Positions 35,362 through 48,491 of a stretch of 64,000 bases of DNA are shown piece by piece. The DNA lies in contig BEXV01000055.1 of NCBI GenBank assembly GCA_003118195.1, forward strand, positions 1 to 64,000. Reading direction: 5' to 3'. The first letter of the stretch is position 1. Each line of letters begins with the position of its first letter. Source of the DNA: Hemicentrotus pulcherrimus. Its lineage: Eukaryota > Echinodermata > Echinoidea > Camarodonta > Strongylocentrotidae. The notes below the pieces were generated by a model. It saw only the letters and a list, made by a program, of their open reading frames with translations, ran no database searches and was not told the DNA's origin. The position numbers and the translations under genes were made by a program.

Positions 35362-38300
35362 ATTTTGTTTTTATAGACGTGTATCAATCATCGGATATGA
35401 TTATTTACATCTGGGGACCGACCTTTAAATGTCACCATCCGAAAGACGTGGCTATGTTTCGAACCTGCGTTTGTAACTTCCATTTTTAGCTGGATACAGG
35501 CGCACGCCACAACGCCCCTCTTCATCACCTCCGATGATGTGAAGGCTGGAGGACCTTATCATAGCAAACGTTTTCGGAAATACAAGCATACTTTTTTGTT
35601 AAATTATTAGGAATTGTAATTTGATAAGACTCTATACATTTAATCAATACCAGGCATTACAATAAATACGTCACTGTTATCATAAATGTGACACATCACA
35701 AAATGTAACACATATTTTGTATGTTTTATGTTCGGTTTCTGACAAAAGAAACCTTTCAAGATTTAACAATATCTATCACTACGTGAAGGTCTACAAGTGT
35801 TGTTCATTTAAATAGTGACAAAATGAAGGTAAAGAAATGTTAACTAGCCCTAGAAAGTACAAAAGATGCTAGTCATAACCGACCCCAACATGATCTGTAA
35901 ACATCAAAATTGTTAGCGATTAAAAACTAAAGCCTATTTAAAGGTACTGTCATGTCAGACAGACTCGAGCTATGCATTTGAATATTATCGTATCACTTTC
36001 CCGCGTAGGTTGGCTTGAAACGAAACCGAGAAGTAAAACCTCGTAATCCCATCTCCACCCATACCTAGCGGGGCCTTGAATCCTGCGATGAAACCATGAG
36101 CGGGACACTAAGCATCCCTATATATTTACTCAGCTGACACCCTCAGTATTGCAACGACATGAGCAGCAAGCCGTTAAATTCACTTACACTCGAGACTTTA
36201 ATTCAGCGTTCCCCCTTCAATCTTTACGCTTCGTTCACGTAACCATGTAACATTCTAAAATGGCAACGCTTCTTTTATCATTTCCTCCGCGAACGGATGT
36301 AAAATATATTATGCATGTTTAATAGTGGTGTGGGGGAACACAGTTCGACTTTTTGTGTGTATGAGTGTATTTTGTTCTCTCAATGCGTATCAAGAGAGAA
36401 AAAAATTGTTTATTTAAAAATATAAACTTCCTTTGCGGCAAAATAATTCATAACCTGAAATAAGACTTGACAGATATTTCTGCAAACCTATTCATACCAA
36501 TTGTTAGTATTTATTTCATTGCGTTTGTCCATTTTATGACATTCATGACGTTCATGAAGACTAAGATTATCGACAATCGAACTATACATAAAAGCCTCTT
36601 GGAGTATAATTATCATAAAAGCGCTGCATTTACACGTATATAACCTTTAAAATACATAAGGTACAAAATGAGGAACAGGCAAAAAATCTGACTTCAGACT
36701 ACTGGTAAAACTTTCAAAAAGTACTATATTTTCTTCAAGACGCTTTATTCTATAATAATTTACCGAAACGGAAAAAAATATTTAAATTAGAGAGAAAAAG
36801 AGTACTACCATACATCCTTATATAAACCTTCTAGCTCCCAATATATCATGCGAAGGAAAGTGGGTAGGTTCTAACCCTTTTTTTTAGCACTGTATCAATG
36901 ATCACAACGTAGCAACAACAACAAAATCATAATTAACTCTGTGTGCGCAAAGAGAGAGAGAACAAATGTTTCTAATCGACGTGGAATATAGCCCGGGAAT
37001 AATTGGAAAAAATGTCCTTCAACTGCTAAATTATACTCTTAAGGATGATGAATTAGTTATGAATTCCAATTGTGATGTCTCGTGAAGGTTCGGGAATTCA
37101 GTTTTTTTTATGAACGTCTACTAATTTCTAGGGCATACCTAAAAGATTACTTTTCTCCAGAGGAGATCTCAATGCTGTTCATAAGGTCTCAATGCGAAGT
37201 CAGTGGATGCTGTACATTTTACAGGTCATCAAATGGCTTTAAATGTCAGTCGGTATTTGCTCTATCGAATCGCCTAATGAGACATTTGGATAAAACATGA
37301 CTGTCAGAATGCATTTAGTCATTATAATGGTCAGAGCAAATCATATGGTGAGGTCCGTGTACAATGACCCTAGACAGACTAGTCTAAAAATGCACGCCTC
37401 TATACTCTTTCGGTACTTCTACATCTAACCAAGATAACTGTATATTAGCTGCGACTCGGGCCTGCATTGCCTAATAATACGCATGAGGGGTGAAATTTTC
37501 AGAAATGTTGGTCGATGAATCGATTTATTAGTTCTTTTACTATTTAGTAATTCTTAATTTGTTAATGCATTTATTTATCTGCTTTCACTGGACGGGTGGG
37601 CCTCACTACATTGGTGCTAATTTACAGTGTGTCATCCATGAACAGTTTTCCAAAATGGAAGTAGTTTATTCACATGCCATCCAAGCCCGTACTCGTTGAC
37701 TTCTATTTCTGGCCAAGCGATTCTTTTTCCCCCTTTTCAACCACATTAGAAGCACTTCCGATTAATAGACTAATGATTTGTGTATCACGTGACAGGAAAT
37801 GATTTAGACTGGCATTGAAAACTGTTTACGCAAATGACCAAATTCAATCGCGAAAAAAAAAAAGATTCTGGATGGTGACATTAAAACAATATTAAGAACA
37901 CCAGGCAATGGCCACTGGGGACATAACCGCTCTGAGAGTTGCGTTAATTTGTGTGTATCATAATGCGATTGACGCTCTTGCCTCTAGCCAAGATCTTCGT
38001 TAACATCTTGGGTAGATATGAAGGTATCGAACCCGTTTAACCTTGCATTCCAAAGCTAGCATTAGCCTAAAAACCTGTCTAGGTCTGGTGTGTTATTTAG
38101 AATTTAAAATCAGAACTGTCAATCCAGAGATATATTGGATTACGACGGAACCTTGACTTAAACTTCCGGGATGAATACAAAATCAAGGACAAAGCATTTC
38201 GATGGATTCTGATGAAAATTCAATGAGTAAAATTATCGAAAAGGATAGATAATCTCTCTTTTTGAAGGGGTAATTGAGTTTTAGTATAGAGGGCGCTACA

Positions 38301-39394
38301 CAAAATATTTTTAAGGTCAGATAATAAAAAACTGGGTGTTCAATTTGAAAGAGCATACAATTTGAATGACAAAATCATCTTTGTTTGATCAAAATCTGTT
38401 CAGAGGCGGCTGAATTATCCATAAATATAACCATTTCTACTATGCGGGGGCCCCACGAATATTCGATACCTTTAAACCAGTCGTTAAAAAAAGATTTACG
38501 TTTTATTATAGCCGATGCAAATGTTGAATTTTGCGTGATGGTTATAATACGCACAACCAGCCGGCCGGTGTACTGTTTTCATTAATTACTTAATTAATTA
38601 ACGGTCACCGTATTGTTTTTAAAGTGGAATCGAATTGGTATGATCGGCTTTAAACTAAATTTCATAAATTTGGGGGTCGAAACCTCCCTTCAGAGGAAGT
38701 TTAGGTCTTAAAAGGGCACTAGAAATATCATTGAATTACCACACTTAACCTCAATCAGTTTTGTTTGACGATCGCGTATTGACTAAAATAACTTCTATTA
38801 TGAAAGACCCATCACATATACTATTTTCTTGTTTTACTTTTAACCACTCAGGAATCCGCCTGCGTGTACCAATTACCCGTAGAGCCAGATACAGAAATTC
38901 TTTTATTCCAAATTCCATGCACTTCTATAATGCACAAATAACACGAAGTTCTCAGCTTTAAGAGAAATAATAGAGATGATGGCGATTGTGATTATTTGTT
39001 AACCTTTTCTCTACCCACCCAGTAAGATACATTTGTAGGGATTGGGTTGGAAATTTTGTCCACCTTATCACCTTTGTGGGTCAAAAACATCTGTTGTTTC
39101 GCTCTGCTGCTGATTTTTTTCTACATTACTATGGCCATGTATTTTCTGTCATGCATTATAATCTGATCGGAAATTATGCCATCTCTCCTTCTCTATCTCT
39201 CCTCTTTCCCTTTGGACCCTTACCAACTCTCCCTATACCTCTCTCTCTTTTATCAGTCCTTCGAGCTTGAGCTCTCTTTTCCTTTCTCCTTCCGCTCGTA
39301 TTTCGATTGTGATGCTGCTTCTATTCAACTTTCAAATTCACATTTATATTCATACCTGAATTTATTCATGATGTGATTCAGAAGTGTACTTAAA

Positions 39395-39621
39395 ATTCTT
39401 GCTATGTACAAGTCATATAACTGTCTTGTTTTGCTGTGGGCTGAAAGCCGGGGACCGTACCTGCTCATGGACTTTTTCCTTATAGAGTCTTGACGCCCTT
39501 CTGGCTTTCAGCACACGACACCATGTTTTTGTCTTATGTTTTATATATTACATGTTACACCAATGGTAAACAAATTTCTTTATGATATTATGGACCATAA
39601 AATCTTGAATCTTGAATCTTG
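39395..39621 (+). mobile_element. 3' end of a non-LTR retroelement with (TTGAATC)n tail
   Basis: Ends in ATGGACCATAAAATCTTGAA followed by three heptamer units of TTGAATC, the tandem-tail style of CR1/Rex/Jockey-like elements. Upstream is a strong inverted repeat: GTGGGCTGAAAGCCGG (about 39437-39452) and CTGGCTTTCAGCACAC (39501-39516), which would fold as a long hairpin in the RNA. The coding part is truncated or decayed. The element class is inferred from tail form. Confidence 0.5.
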
Positions 39622-39711
39622 TATAAGTAAGAATAAGAGCAATATCCATGCACTTTGAAGGCACTTGCTGTCTTAAACAAGGAGTCAGCTGTCCATTTAA
39701 AGGTAGCCTAC

Positions 39712-39925
39712 TATGTCCCATTTGCAAGCAAAACATGAAAAGGTTCAACTCCAATGGCATTTGAAAGATAATGCTTATTTAGAACTTCCCTCAAAACAAA
39801 AGGGCTTAAAAGTGTATTTTTGTGGAAAAATAAAGACCGTTAGTTGTCGAATCGAGTGATCAAGTGATTGCGGTCGTTTAAGTAAATAGTCTGCTTTTCA
39901 GACGCTTCTACCGAATGGTCGTTAG
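39712..39925 (+). repeat. Dispersed repeat family, copy A
   Basis: Begins TATGTCCCATTTGCAAGCAA and includes GGCATTTGAAAGATAATGCT, TAGAACTTCCCTCAAAACAA, AAGGGCTTAAAAG, GAGTGATCAAGTGATTGCGG, and ends CGAATGGTCG. A diverged copy lies at 48492-48706 on the other strand. It has no coding potential and no tRNA-like box; family unknown. Confidence 0.8.
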
Positions 39926-42900
39926 TTTTCTGCTGCTCAAAGATTCAATCAGATTCATTTTGACCATTACAAGAAATGGGTTATTCACATTTCACAGATA
40001 GGACATACGTAACATATTCACAATTCATAAGTTATACAGAATTTGATGTTGGCTGCTAAAGGGATGCATTACCTTTAATGAAAGCAAGGTCGATAATGTA
40101 CTAAAAATTACCATGTCACTTAATTGGCTATTATGGAATCATTACATCGAATTATCCAATGCCCACCAATATAATCTATCACAGATCAAAAACAACCGCG
40201 AATACAAAAACTATTAAATTTCAAATGATGATAGTTCGGCGCATAGAGCAAACATTTCACGGGGTGCCCCTAAAAAAGGGATACTCAGATTTACGGATAA
40301 ATTACTCTATAATCTCCAATTACCTGTTAGTTAAAATACACATCATAGGAAAAGTTCAAGTTCAAGTTCATTTTAGTCAAAACCACACAAAATATGATAT
40401 AATCTTTTACATAAAAAGGAGACTGGTAATAGAATATTAATCAACGTATATTAACTTGATTAAATTGTAAAATGAAAGATTTAGGCCTTTAGAAGTTACG
40501 CTTGTGAGCGGGGCCCTATAGTCAACACAATACATACATTTACAATATGGCAAGGTGAATGCAAAGAATGGATCGTATAAAACAAGGGAGGGAAATACTG
40601 AGCTACATAATATAGAACACACAAATACCAGGTTATTCTCTCTTCTTCCGTACGACACCAGAAGAATGATCTATAACTCAAACATAACTGATTACGTATA
40701 GCCGGAATTAAGTGAGGGAGATCGACTATAATTGTTCAAAATAAGGAAACGGCTGCTATGTTTGGTTCATCATGGTTCGAAAAGATAAGACAATATTTTG
40801 AATTATCGGCTATAATTGAAAATTCACATCCATGAGAAGCTCAAAATGTCTTCTTTAAAAATCAAACCACAAACATGTTGGAAGAATAATGCACACTTTG
40901 CAGTTAGTATCAAAGGCATATTGACAATTCGTTTGAGCAAAATTCAAGGATGACGCTGGTCAATGTCAATGTGCCTAATGCACCAATACAATTTTTTTTC
41001 TTACTAACTCATGCGTTCTCCTACCATCGTGATTACGGCGTAAATGAAAGATGAGAATACAACTTTTAGATTATATGTAATTTAAATGATCAACAATCAA
41101 TTACAAATCCCAAGTCATTTTCAGTTTATTGAAACCACCCTGCTTCACACGTGCAGTCATTCACATATTTTTTATTTATTTATTCATTTTTGTTTTAAAT
41201 AAGTTATCTAGGTGGGAGTGGGGTTCTGACATGGCTTCTTCAAACTATCTGAAATCCTTCATGCATAATTTACTGATCATAGATTTGGTGTTGATGAAAG
41301 AAGAATCAATGAGCTTTCCAATGGTGTGTACAGAGATAAAAGCTATGACTTGGAATTCTCGAGTAATTTCACCAATAAACTTTGGTTTTCTTCTTTCAGG
41401 GACAATATGTTTAGTGTGATTTTTTTTTTTAAATAATCAAGAAGAAATGTGTATAATAATAGACGGCACCATAATTGCTACCTATGAATTCTTCATACAA
41501 ATATTCAGATCGCAGTACTTGTTGAGGATCAATATCACCAACTTTCTTCTTCCCCCTTCTTTTTAACGATGACGTATGCAGTTTGCTTTCTAGCAGCATG
41601 TATATACGAACGCAATTTTCACTGCAGTAATCCGTCATAAACATGTTACTCATTATCAATCATAATTATCCTTACCCTTGTGAACGGTGGGCCAAGTACC
41701 TGAAAAGGATGACGCTTCTGCGCGCGTGCGCGGTGGTTGGAATGATGTAAGACCATCAAGCACTCGATCAACCAGCATAAAAAAGATTGGTGGCGCGGAA
41801 AGTTATCGATAAAGTGTCAGAAGACGGCAAAAAATAGGTCACCGTCTGAGGAATTCTCATCCAAATTTGATTAGTGTCCAAATAGGAGGGGGAGGACTCA
41901 GAGAACCAACAAGTGTGGTGTGGCGTGCAACAGTCGTTTAAAGGATAATTTTCACTTTACTGGTTATTGTGCGATTTTCTCACGAACTTATAAAAAATCC
42001 ATTGTTCCACATTACGTGTAATGTTTCTGTTTTAACATGCTTTGTGCTTTGAATGTGAGAAACCTTGACCTCATACTGTATTTTTTGTTTAATCAAGTAA
42101 ATGACAATAGAGAATGATAAATAAAAACATTTCTTTGTTTTAAGCGATTTTTTTTTTGAAATTCTTCAAAGCTACATTCTCCTTTCTACGAATTGGCGCC
42201 ACGTGTTATTACGTAGACCTACTCAAAAAAATTAAATGTCAATTTAATGTCATTTACTTTGTTTGAGTAACAATATAATTCTACGTACTACAAATAATTT
42301 ATAGACTTCTATGTAAGTTTTATATGTATAAATAAAATGACAGAAAAGTATACAAAATGTTATGATTACATTAATTCATTCAGATAGTTTCCCGGCTTGA
42401 ATCTGGATGGTTTATTCGGCAATAAAAGCTGATTTTCCACACAGCCATGCATATAAACAAAAGTGGATACATCGATATCGTTCACAATCCCGCAATTGAG
42501 GTAGGTCTAATAATTATTGTTCCAAAAAAACTGTAAACAAGATAGTATTTATATGATTGATTAGTGACGAAGAGAGGTGCAATATTGATCAACTAATTAT
42601 TTTCTGAACTAGATACGTGTTCAAGTCCAACGGCATCCTTTCCATTCAGCCTGGACCTACAAATGTAATGTGATCAGTCATCTTCTCGGCATTACTTCAG
42701 GTACAGTTGCCATGGTAACGAAATGTTATCTAGGCTTCCGAAGAAGGTATATGTGAGAAGATGGTGGCCCTTGAAGTGGGAACGAGGGCATTCAAATTTC
42801 AGTAGAGAAGTTAAGAATTATAAGTGGGTAGATGTGAATATTCGAGGCGAGGTCGGATGCATTGTGACGTCATGATGATGTACTTGTATTTTATGGATGA

Positions 42901-42957
42901 TGAATGGTAATGAAGCTTATTAAATGTATCTGATGCCTGGATTTCATTTCGCTTGCG
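39926..42957. other. Non-coding stretch
   Basis: No supported exon. A small CpG-containing patch around 41.70-41.93 kb (GCGCGCGTGCGCGG and neighbours) stands out from the A+T-rich background and could be regulatory. Confidence 0.35.
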
Positions 42958-43520
42958 ATTAGTCTACGGGGCCCTATCCTGCCCGTATCCACTTTTCCGT
43001 GCGGCCTCCGTGGGGAGGCAGGAGGCGGCCGTGAGATTTTCGTACGGATTTACCGTATCCGCGGCGAATACGATTTTGTGTCTCGGGGAGAAGCCCGTAG
43101 ACATGTCGTAGGTGGCATTGCACAATTCCCGCACGGGAATTGCGTGGAGGCTTCACGCTGATCGTGCAGCAAACGCACGATTTTCAGTGAACATGGGGGC
43201 AACAGACGCCGAAAAAACGGTACGGAGGCTGCACGGTCACCGCGCCTTCTCCGCGCAACCTCTGCACGAAAGCTGCACGAGCTCCGTACGATTTCCATGC
43301 AGAGGTTGCAGAAACTGCACGGGTGTTACGCTGATATTGCACGACTTCCGTACAATCTCCGAGCAGCCTCTGTACGGATGTGTCCCGGTCTGCCCCCGAG
43401 GGCCAATACAAGAAATGGCACGATGCTCGAAGATAATATAAATACAAACATCGTAGCCCGTAGCCTCCTACGATGTCTTCGATGAATCGTAGACTAATTT
43501 ATCGTACGGCGCCCGGGGCA
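42958..43520. mobile_element. CpG-rich element with short inverted ends, probable non-autonomous DNA transposon
   Basis: A sharp island of G+C- and CpG-rich DNA in A+T-rich surroundings. Left end ATTAGTCTACG (42958-42968) recurs inverted as CGTAGACTAAT (43488-43498). GGGGCCC lies next to the left copy and GGCGCCCGGGGC just outside the right one. The interior is built from variants of GCACGA, CCGTACG and GATTTCC, including a perfect 12-bp inverted pair (43255-43266 with 43298-43309). All six frames are unusually open because stops are rare in this composition; the resulting peptides share no known domain. True ends and target-site duplication are uncertain. Confidence 0.5.
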
Positions 43521-43701
43521 AATGTAATCCAGACATTTGTCATGCACACTCAACCTACTCGAAAAAATGTTGAGAAGAGAGGCATTAGATGTATAGAAGC
43601 TGGATTGATATTTGTACGCGGATACTTGTAAAAAGAACTTTAGAATTGTATTCGTAAATAAACTTTGAAAATATCATAGTCTGGGAACAGGTGAAGCTTA
43701 A

Positions 43702-43735
<34 letters not shown>

Positions 43736-43745
43736 GCTCTCTCAC
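43702..43745 (+). repeat. (CT)n microsatellite
   Basis: About 16 CT units with one CG interruption, followed by pyrimidine-rich DNA to about 44.16 kb. Confidence 0.9.
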
Positions 43746-44873
43746 TCTGCGACATATCTATCGAAATTGACGACCAACTTGTTCCACAACTCTCCTCCTT
43801 TTACTAGCCTTCATCATTTGCTCAATTACCTGGTCTTCCACTCTTCTTTCTCCTCTCAAGCCATCCTTGCAGACTATCCAACCATATAGAACTTTTCTCT
43901 TTTCTACTTCTCCTTTCCTCGATCTTTCTTATCAATTCAATATGCTCCAGACCTCTTATTACAATAAAAGAAGAGTAATGCTCTTTATGCTCGTTCTTAT
44001 TCATTCTTATCCAATCTTCCGTCTCCCTCTTCCCTCTATCTCTTACTTTGATTTTATTATCCATTCTTTCATTTAACTTTTTCTTCATGCCTAGTCTTCT
44101 TCACTACTAAAATTCGTTTTCCCTTTTTTTTCTCTCTTTCTTTTCTTTCATTTCCTCTCATTTCTTTTGCCATTTGTAGGGTAATGTGTAGGAACATCTA
44201 AGTTGGTTTACTTTCGGAACGTTAACAAAGAAAGAGATCAACTGGAGGGCTTACTCAAAACAATCTGGAATTGATATACCTGATATCATTGAAATGACAC
44301 CTAGCCGCGGCAACGTGATGTTAGACTATTAAACAAGACTTCGGAATGAAAAAAGAAGATGAAGAAAATTGGTAATTTAGATGACGATCAAAATAAGGTG
44401 ATTATCCAGACAGGTCCCTTTCGAATCTTGAGTGTTGGACTCTCCAAATAAAGTAAATCCGAGAATTTCGTTTGTTTTGTTAGTCCGTTTTGAGGGGGCG
44501 ACCACAATGGAGTGTATAATGATTTTTTTTAAATGGAACAAATACTCATGGTACTGAAACGTTCTTCATCAAATTTATAAGTTGTCCCCTAATTCGTTGG
44601 CTTGTTTAGTGTTGGTTGGCCAAACGTCAAAGTGAACATGAGTTTCCCGATTCGAGCTGCAATATTGGGAGTCCATAATCCTTATCCATTTCGTTTCTGT
44701 AAGTAAAATAAATATAAAACGTGTCCAATGAATAACATGTAAATGGTTAGGTTGCCCAAAGCACCGTAACCCTTTGAGCAGGGTTCTCTTTAAAAGTGAA
44801 CTTGAACATTGTACTTCCACCTTAAGGTATTCTCAGAAAGAGTATATGTTCATAGACATGGGGTAAATAACTA

Positions 44874-45082
44874 CACTCTAAAAACCGAAATGTTAAATCA
44901 CCATTTAAAAGGGCCGAGGAGTGACCACTCTTTCAAAATATCAGATTGATACTTTTAACACGCTGGATTCAACCTTTGTAGTGTTGGATCCAGCATGTTC
45001 AAAGTGTTAATCTACCATTTTGAAAGAATGGTCACTCCTCGGCCCTTTTAAATGGTGATTTAACATTTCAGTTTTTAGAGTG
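44874..45082. mobile_element. 209-bp foldback MITE flanked by TA
   Basis: Two arms of about 100 bp form an inverted repeat with roughly 90% identity. The left arm starts CACTCTAAAAACCGAAATGT and the right arm, read on the minus strand, starts CACTCTAAAAACTGAAATGT. Both continue through ACCATTTAAAAGGGCCGAGG. TA dinucleotides abut both ends (44872-44873 and 45083-45084), as expected for a Tc1/mariner-type target duplication. No coding capacity. Confidence 0.85.
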
Positions 45083-47438
45083 TAAGAGAACACATCCCGA
45101 TATTCTTATTGCAGTTTTGAGAGAAGTCTTTGTAATCATACTCATTTACAGTTACGTAAATTATTCATACCCCTCTAATGCTTTTCGTTTTTTCGTTACT
45201 AAACATGAGATCCTTTGTTGAATACTTCTAGATATGAGCTTTAATATGTCACATTCTTAAGAAACAACACCGAGACGAATCAATTTTTCACATACTTGAA
45301 AATCGACAAAACCTGGTAAGGGTATGAATGATTTAGTTTTAACTGTATATCCCTCGCCGAAATGCTCCATTAGTGCAATTATTATGCACCTGTAAGAAAA
45401 AGTAATAACAATTTTCTGCGGTTTGAACTTGCTGAACTGGGGTATTGGTGACACCCAAAGTCACCCCTGTTGGGTCAAGCATAATCAACCCAGTTTCGAT
45501 ATCTGAGAAGCAATGCAAATGTAAGAAACGGATAGGGGTATGCGTTATTATTTTAAGTGATCAGTGACACATTTTGCGCTTACAGGCTTCGAACCCATGC
45601 CAACGTCACTCTCGAAAATGAAAATGATGCGATAGACTCGGATACCTGAGCATGTAGGTAGGCTTTCAGGTTCATTTGCTGAGGGATTATTCGGTGCTTC
45701 GTTAAAGTCTGGCCTGGAGAGTTTTTTTTTCTCGACGTCGACGATTCGCTTCATCATGCAGGAAGTAATCAATAGAAGGATCGATTTGTGACGGGGTGCG
45801 ATGCCACTCACCGTCATAAAAAAGATTGATAGCATTAGGGCATATCTAGGATTATTTGTAACACAAATGGTATTTCTGAACTTTAAAACCCAAAAAAAAT
45901 CTTCATCACACAATCTTTAATTTTTTTTTTTTTAATACTCACCGTTGCTGACATTCTTCACAGAGCACTAAGTTATTTTTTTGTAAAGAAACTGTTTTTC
46001 AATTGTGTATTATTGAACTCACTCAGCTCACACATTTCATGGACGCGTCGAAAAGTCTTGCGATCGTATTGTGTCATTCAGGGATAGATTATATGCTTAT
46101 TGGATGACTAAAAAAAGGAAGATAAATATTCAGCTAATGGGACTTCGTTGAATAACCGTCCCTTACAATATCTGTTTGATACTGTTTTTGAGGGGGTAGG
46201 AAACTTTTCCTTGACGACTAGTCGACTTGAAATGAGTTTTTTTTTTATAAAAACCTCTAACCTTTATACAAAGTGTTTAAAGAATAAAGTTTGGTGTTTT
46301 CAACAGCTTAATTTTAAAAAAAGTCAAAGCCATAACAGAAATCTAAAAATCATTGGGAGATCTAAAAACGCTAATACGTAATTGTCTGGTGACAAGATCG
46401 AACTAATCTGGGTCACAAATTCATCTTTTCTCATCGTTTAGGTTTAATCAAAATTCAAAGACACCATAGAAAATGCGTTTCCAATGAACTATTAAGAATT
46501 TCTTAAGCCTGTGAAGATAATCTCGAGTTACACATTTTTCTTGGTTTACTTGTATTTCCAAACATCCGTTACCCGCAGTATGTTCCACAGTTGGATGAAA
46601 ATCGTGCAATGGCATGGAGGCATGGTTATGACACGTTAAAAATACACCGCCTTTAAGTCAAAGGGCATCAACCATGGACTATGGCTTCTTGGTAGAGAGG
46701 TAGTAGAAGAGTGTCCTGTCCCTCCAATCCTCTGACACCATCTTAGCTACACCAATTATAAGAAGGTATCAATGAGGATGATGCGGGATGCTCCGGGCTA
46801 TTGCCACGCCATCATCTGTAAGGCTGATACCATCTATTATTTCAGGAAACAAGAGTTCGGTTTCAAAAGTGAGGCAACCCCATCGATTCCCTGCCCATCT
46901 CGCGTTACATAGATCGAGGCATCTTCATAACACCCTCTCCCTCCCGCCTCAAGACCTTAATAGAACGTTTCCACAGATACCTTATTCGTTGCGTCTTGCG
47001 ATTCTGGTGACACGCTACCTGACTGTTTTCTGAGGTTCTCTTCGCTCTACGACTCATTTCCGACACTTGCTCTGCGGTCAATTTCTTACATTTACCGACA
47101 TGTTCCATTAGACAGCGTTTGGCACGCGTTTCATGTTGTTTTGGAGTTGTGCTTTCCCGTCAGTGAGAACAGACCGTAGTTCATGATCGAATTCAATCTA
47201 TACTGGTCTCTATTATGTGGCCACTTTCCTTCTTTTTACTAACGATTTGTCCCTATGTGATACTTTTCCCGTCACTTGATAAATACTGCTTTTTTACATG
47301 GCCTCTTTTTCGACCCGCGTGTTCTCTTCGAATGAAGAAAGTTATCCCCGAAATTTCATAAATAACAAAAGTTAGCATTCTGAACAAATTACACGGGCTG
47401 GTCCAAAAGACAGAGGGGCTACTCCTCCCCCCCCCCCC
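45083..47438. other. Non-coding stretch before the assembly gap
   Basis: A 121-codon minus frame (45913-45548) has no recognisable domain and is of a length expected by chance. Nothing else supported. Ends in a poly-C run that stops at the gap. Confidence 0.4.
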
Positions 47439-48085
47439 NNNNNNNNNNNNNNNNNNNNNNNNNNNNNNNNNNNNNNNNNNNNNNNNNNNNNNNNNNNNNN
47501 NNNNNNNNNNNNNNNNNNNNNNNNNNNNNNNNNNNNNNNNNNNNNNNNNNNNNNNNNNNNNNNNNNNNNNNNNNNNNNNNNNNNNNNNNNNNNNNNNNNN
47601 NNNNNNNNNNNNNNNNNNNNNNNNNNNNNNNNNNNNNNNNNNNNNNNNNNNNNNNNNNNNNNNNNNNNNNNNNNNNNNNNNNNNNNNNNNNNNNNNNNNN
47701 NNNNNNNNNNNNNNNNNNNNNNNNNNNNNNNNNNNNNNNNNNNNNNNNNNNNNNNNNNNNNNNNNNNNNNNNNNNNNNNNNNNNNNNNNNNNNNNNNNNN
47801 NNNNNNNNNNNNNNNNNNNNNNNNNNNNNNNNNNNNNNNNNNNNNNNNNNNNNNNNNNNNNNNNNNNNNNNNNNNNNNNNNNNNNNNNNNNNNNNNNNNN
47901 NNNNNNNNNNNNNNNNNNNNNNNNNNNNNNNNNNNNNNNNNNNNNNNNNNNNNNNNNNNNNNNNNNNNNNNNNNNNNNNNNNNNNNNNNNNNNNNNNNNN
48001 NNNNNNNNNNNNNNNNNNNNNNNNNNNNNNNNNNNNNNNNNNNNNNNNNNNNNNNNNNNNNNNNNNNNNNNNNNNNNNNNNNNNN
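47439..48085. other. Assembly gap (647 unresolved bases)
   Basis: Continuous N run starting directly after a C13-type homopolymer. The long open frames reported through it are artefacts of the N bases. Confidence 0.99.
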
Positions 48086-48491
48086 CTCACCGCCAAAGAG
48101 AAGAGAAGGCAGAGTCGGTGTCAATACCCAAACAAGAACAAAAATGAAGAAAAAAACTACAACAAAAATATATTTATCTCTTAAAAGTACTATGTCCCAT
48201 TTGTAGCCAACATCAAATTCTGTAGAACTTTGCAGAAATTATGAACATGTCACGTATGTCATATATGCGAAATGTTAACGTTGGCAGTGTCCTAATATTC
48301 AAATTATGCAAGGAAACCGGTTTACTTTCTAGGACACTATTGATTGAATTGATTGACTGACTGGCTTTCTTTTTCTTTGTTAATAAAAAACATAAAATGA
48401 GCTGTAAAGGATACATGAGCATTTGTCTACATCAATAACCCAATTCTTGTAAGGACCAAAATTAAACTAATTGAATCTTTGCGCGGCACAT

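Larger units (their letters stand above)
29173..39394. other. Ten kilobases of non-coding DNA
   Basis: No supported gene. Contains a mixed ATT/ATC microsatellite (31.84 kb), a 350-nt pyrimidine tract (34.1 kb) and TG/GA repeats (35.3 kb). Two abutting minus-strand frames at 30324-30726 and plus frames at 30.6-31.4 kb are within chance length and unrecognised. Confidence 0.4.

Noticed and set aside
42974..43485. Five overlapping frames on both strands in the CpG-rich block
   Set aside because: Stop-poor composition explains them; they are mutually overlapping and share no domain. The block is better seen as a mobile element.
43822..44088. Minus frame with Lys/Arg/Glu-rich text ending KKSGRPGN, reminiscent of LINE polymerase C-termini
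   Set aside because: The resemblance is only to a generic basic tail and the region is a purine-rich tract; no other LINE motif is found.
45548..45913. 121-codon minus frame
   Set aside because: At about 7% stops per codon, one or two frames this long are expected by chance in 64 kb; no motif recognised.
47372..48124. Long minus frames of 225-250 codons
   Set aside because: They consist almost wholly of unresolved bases in the assembly gap.
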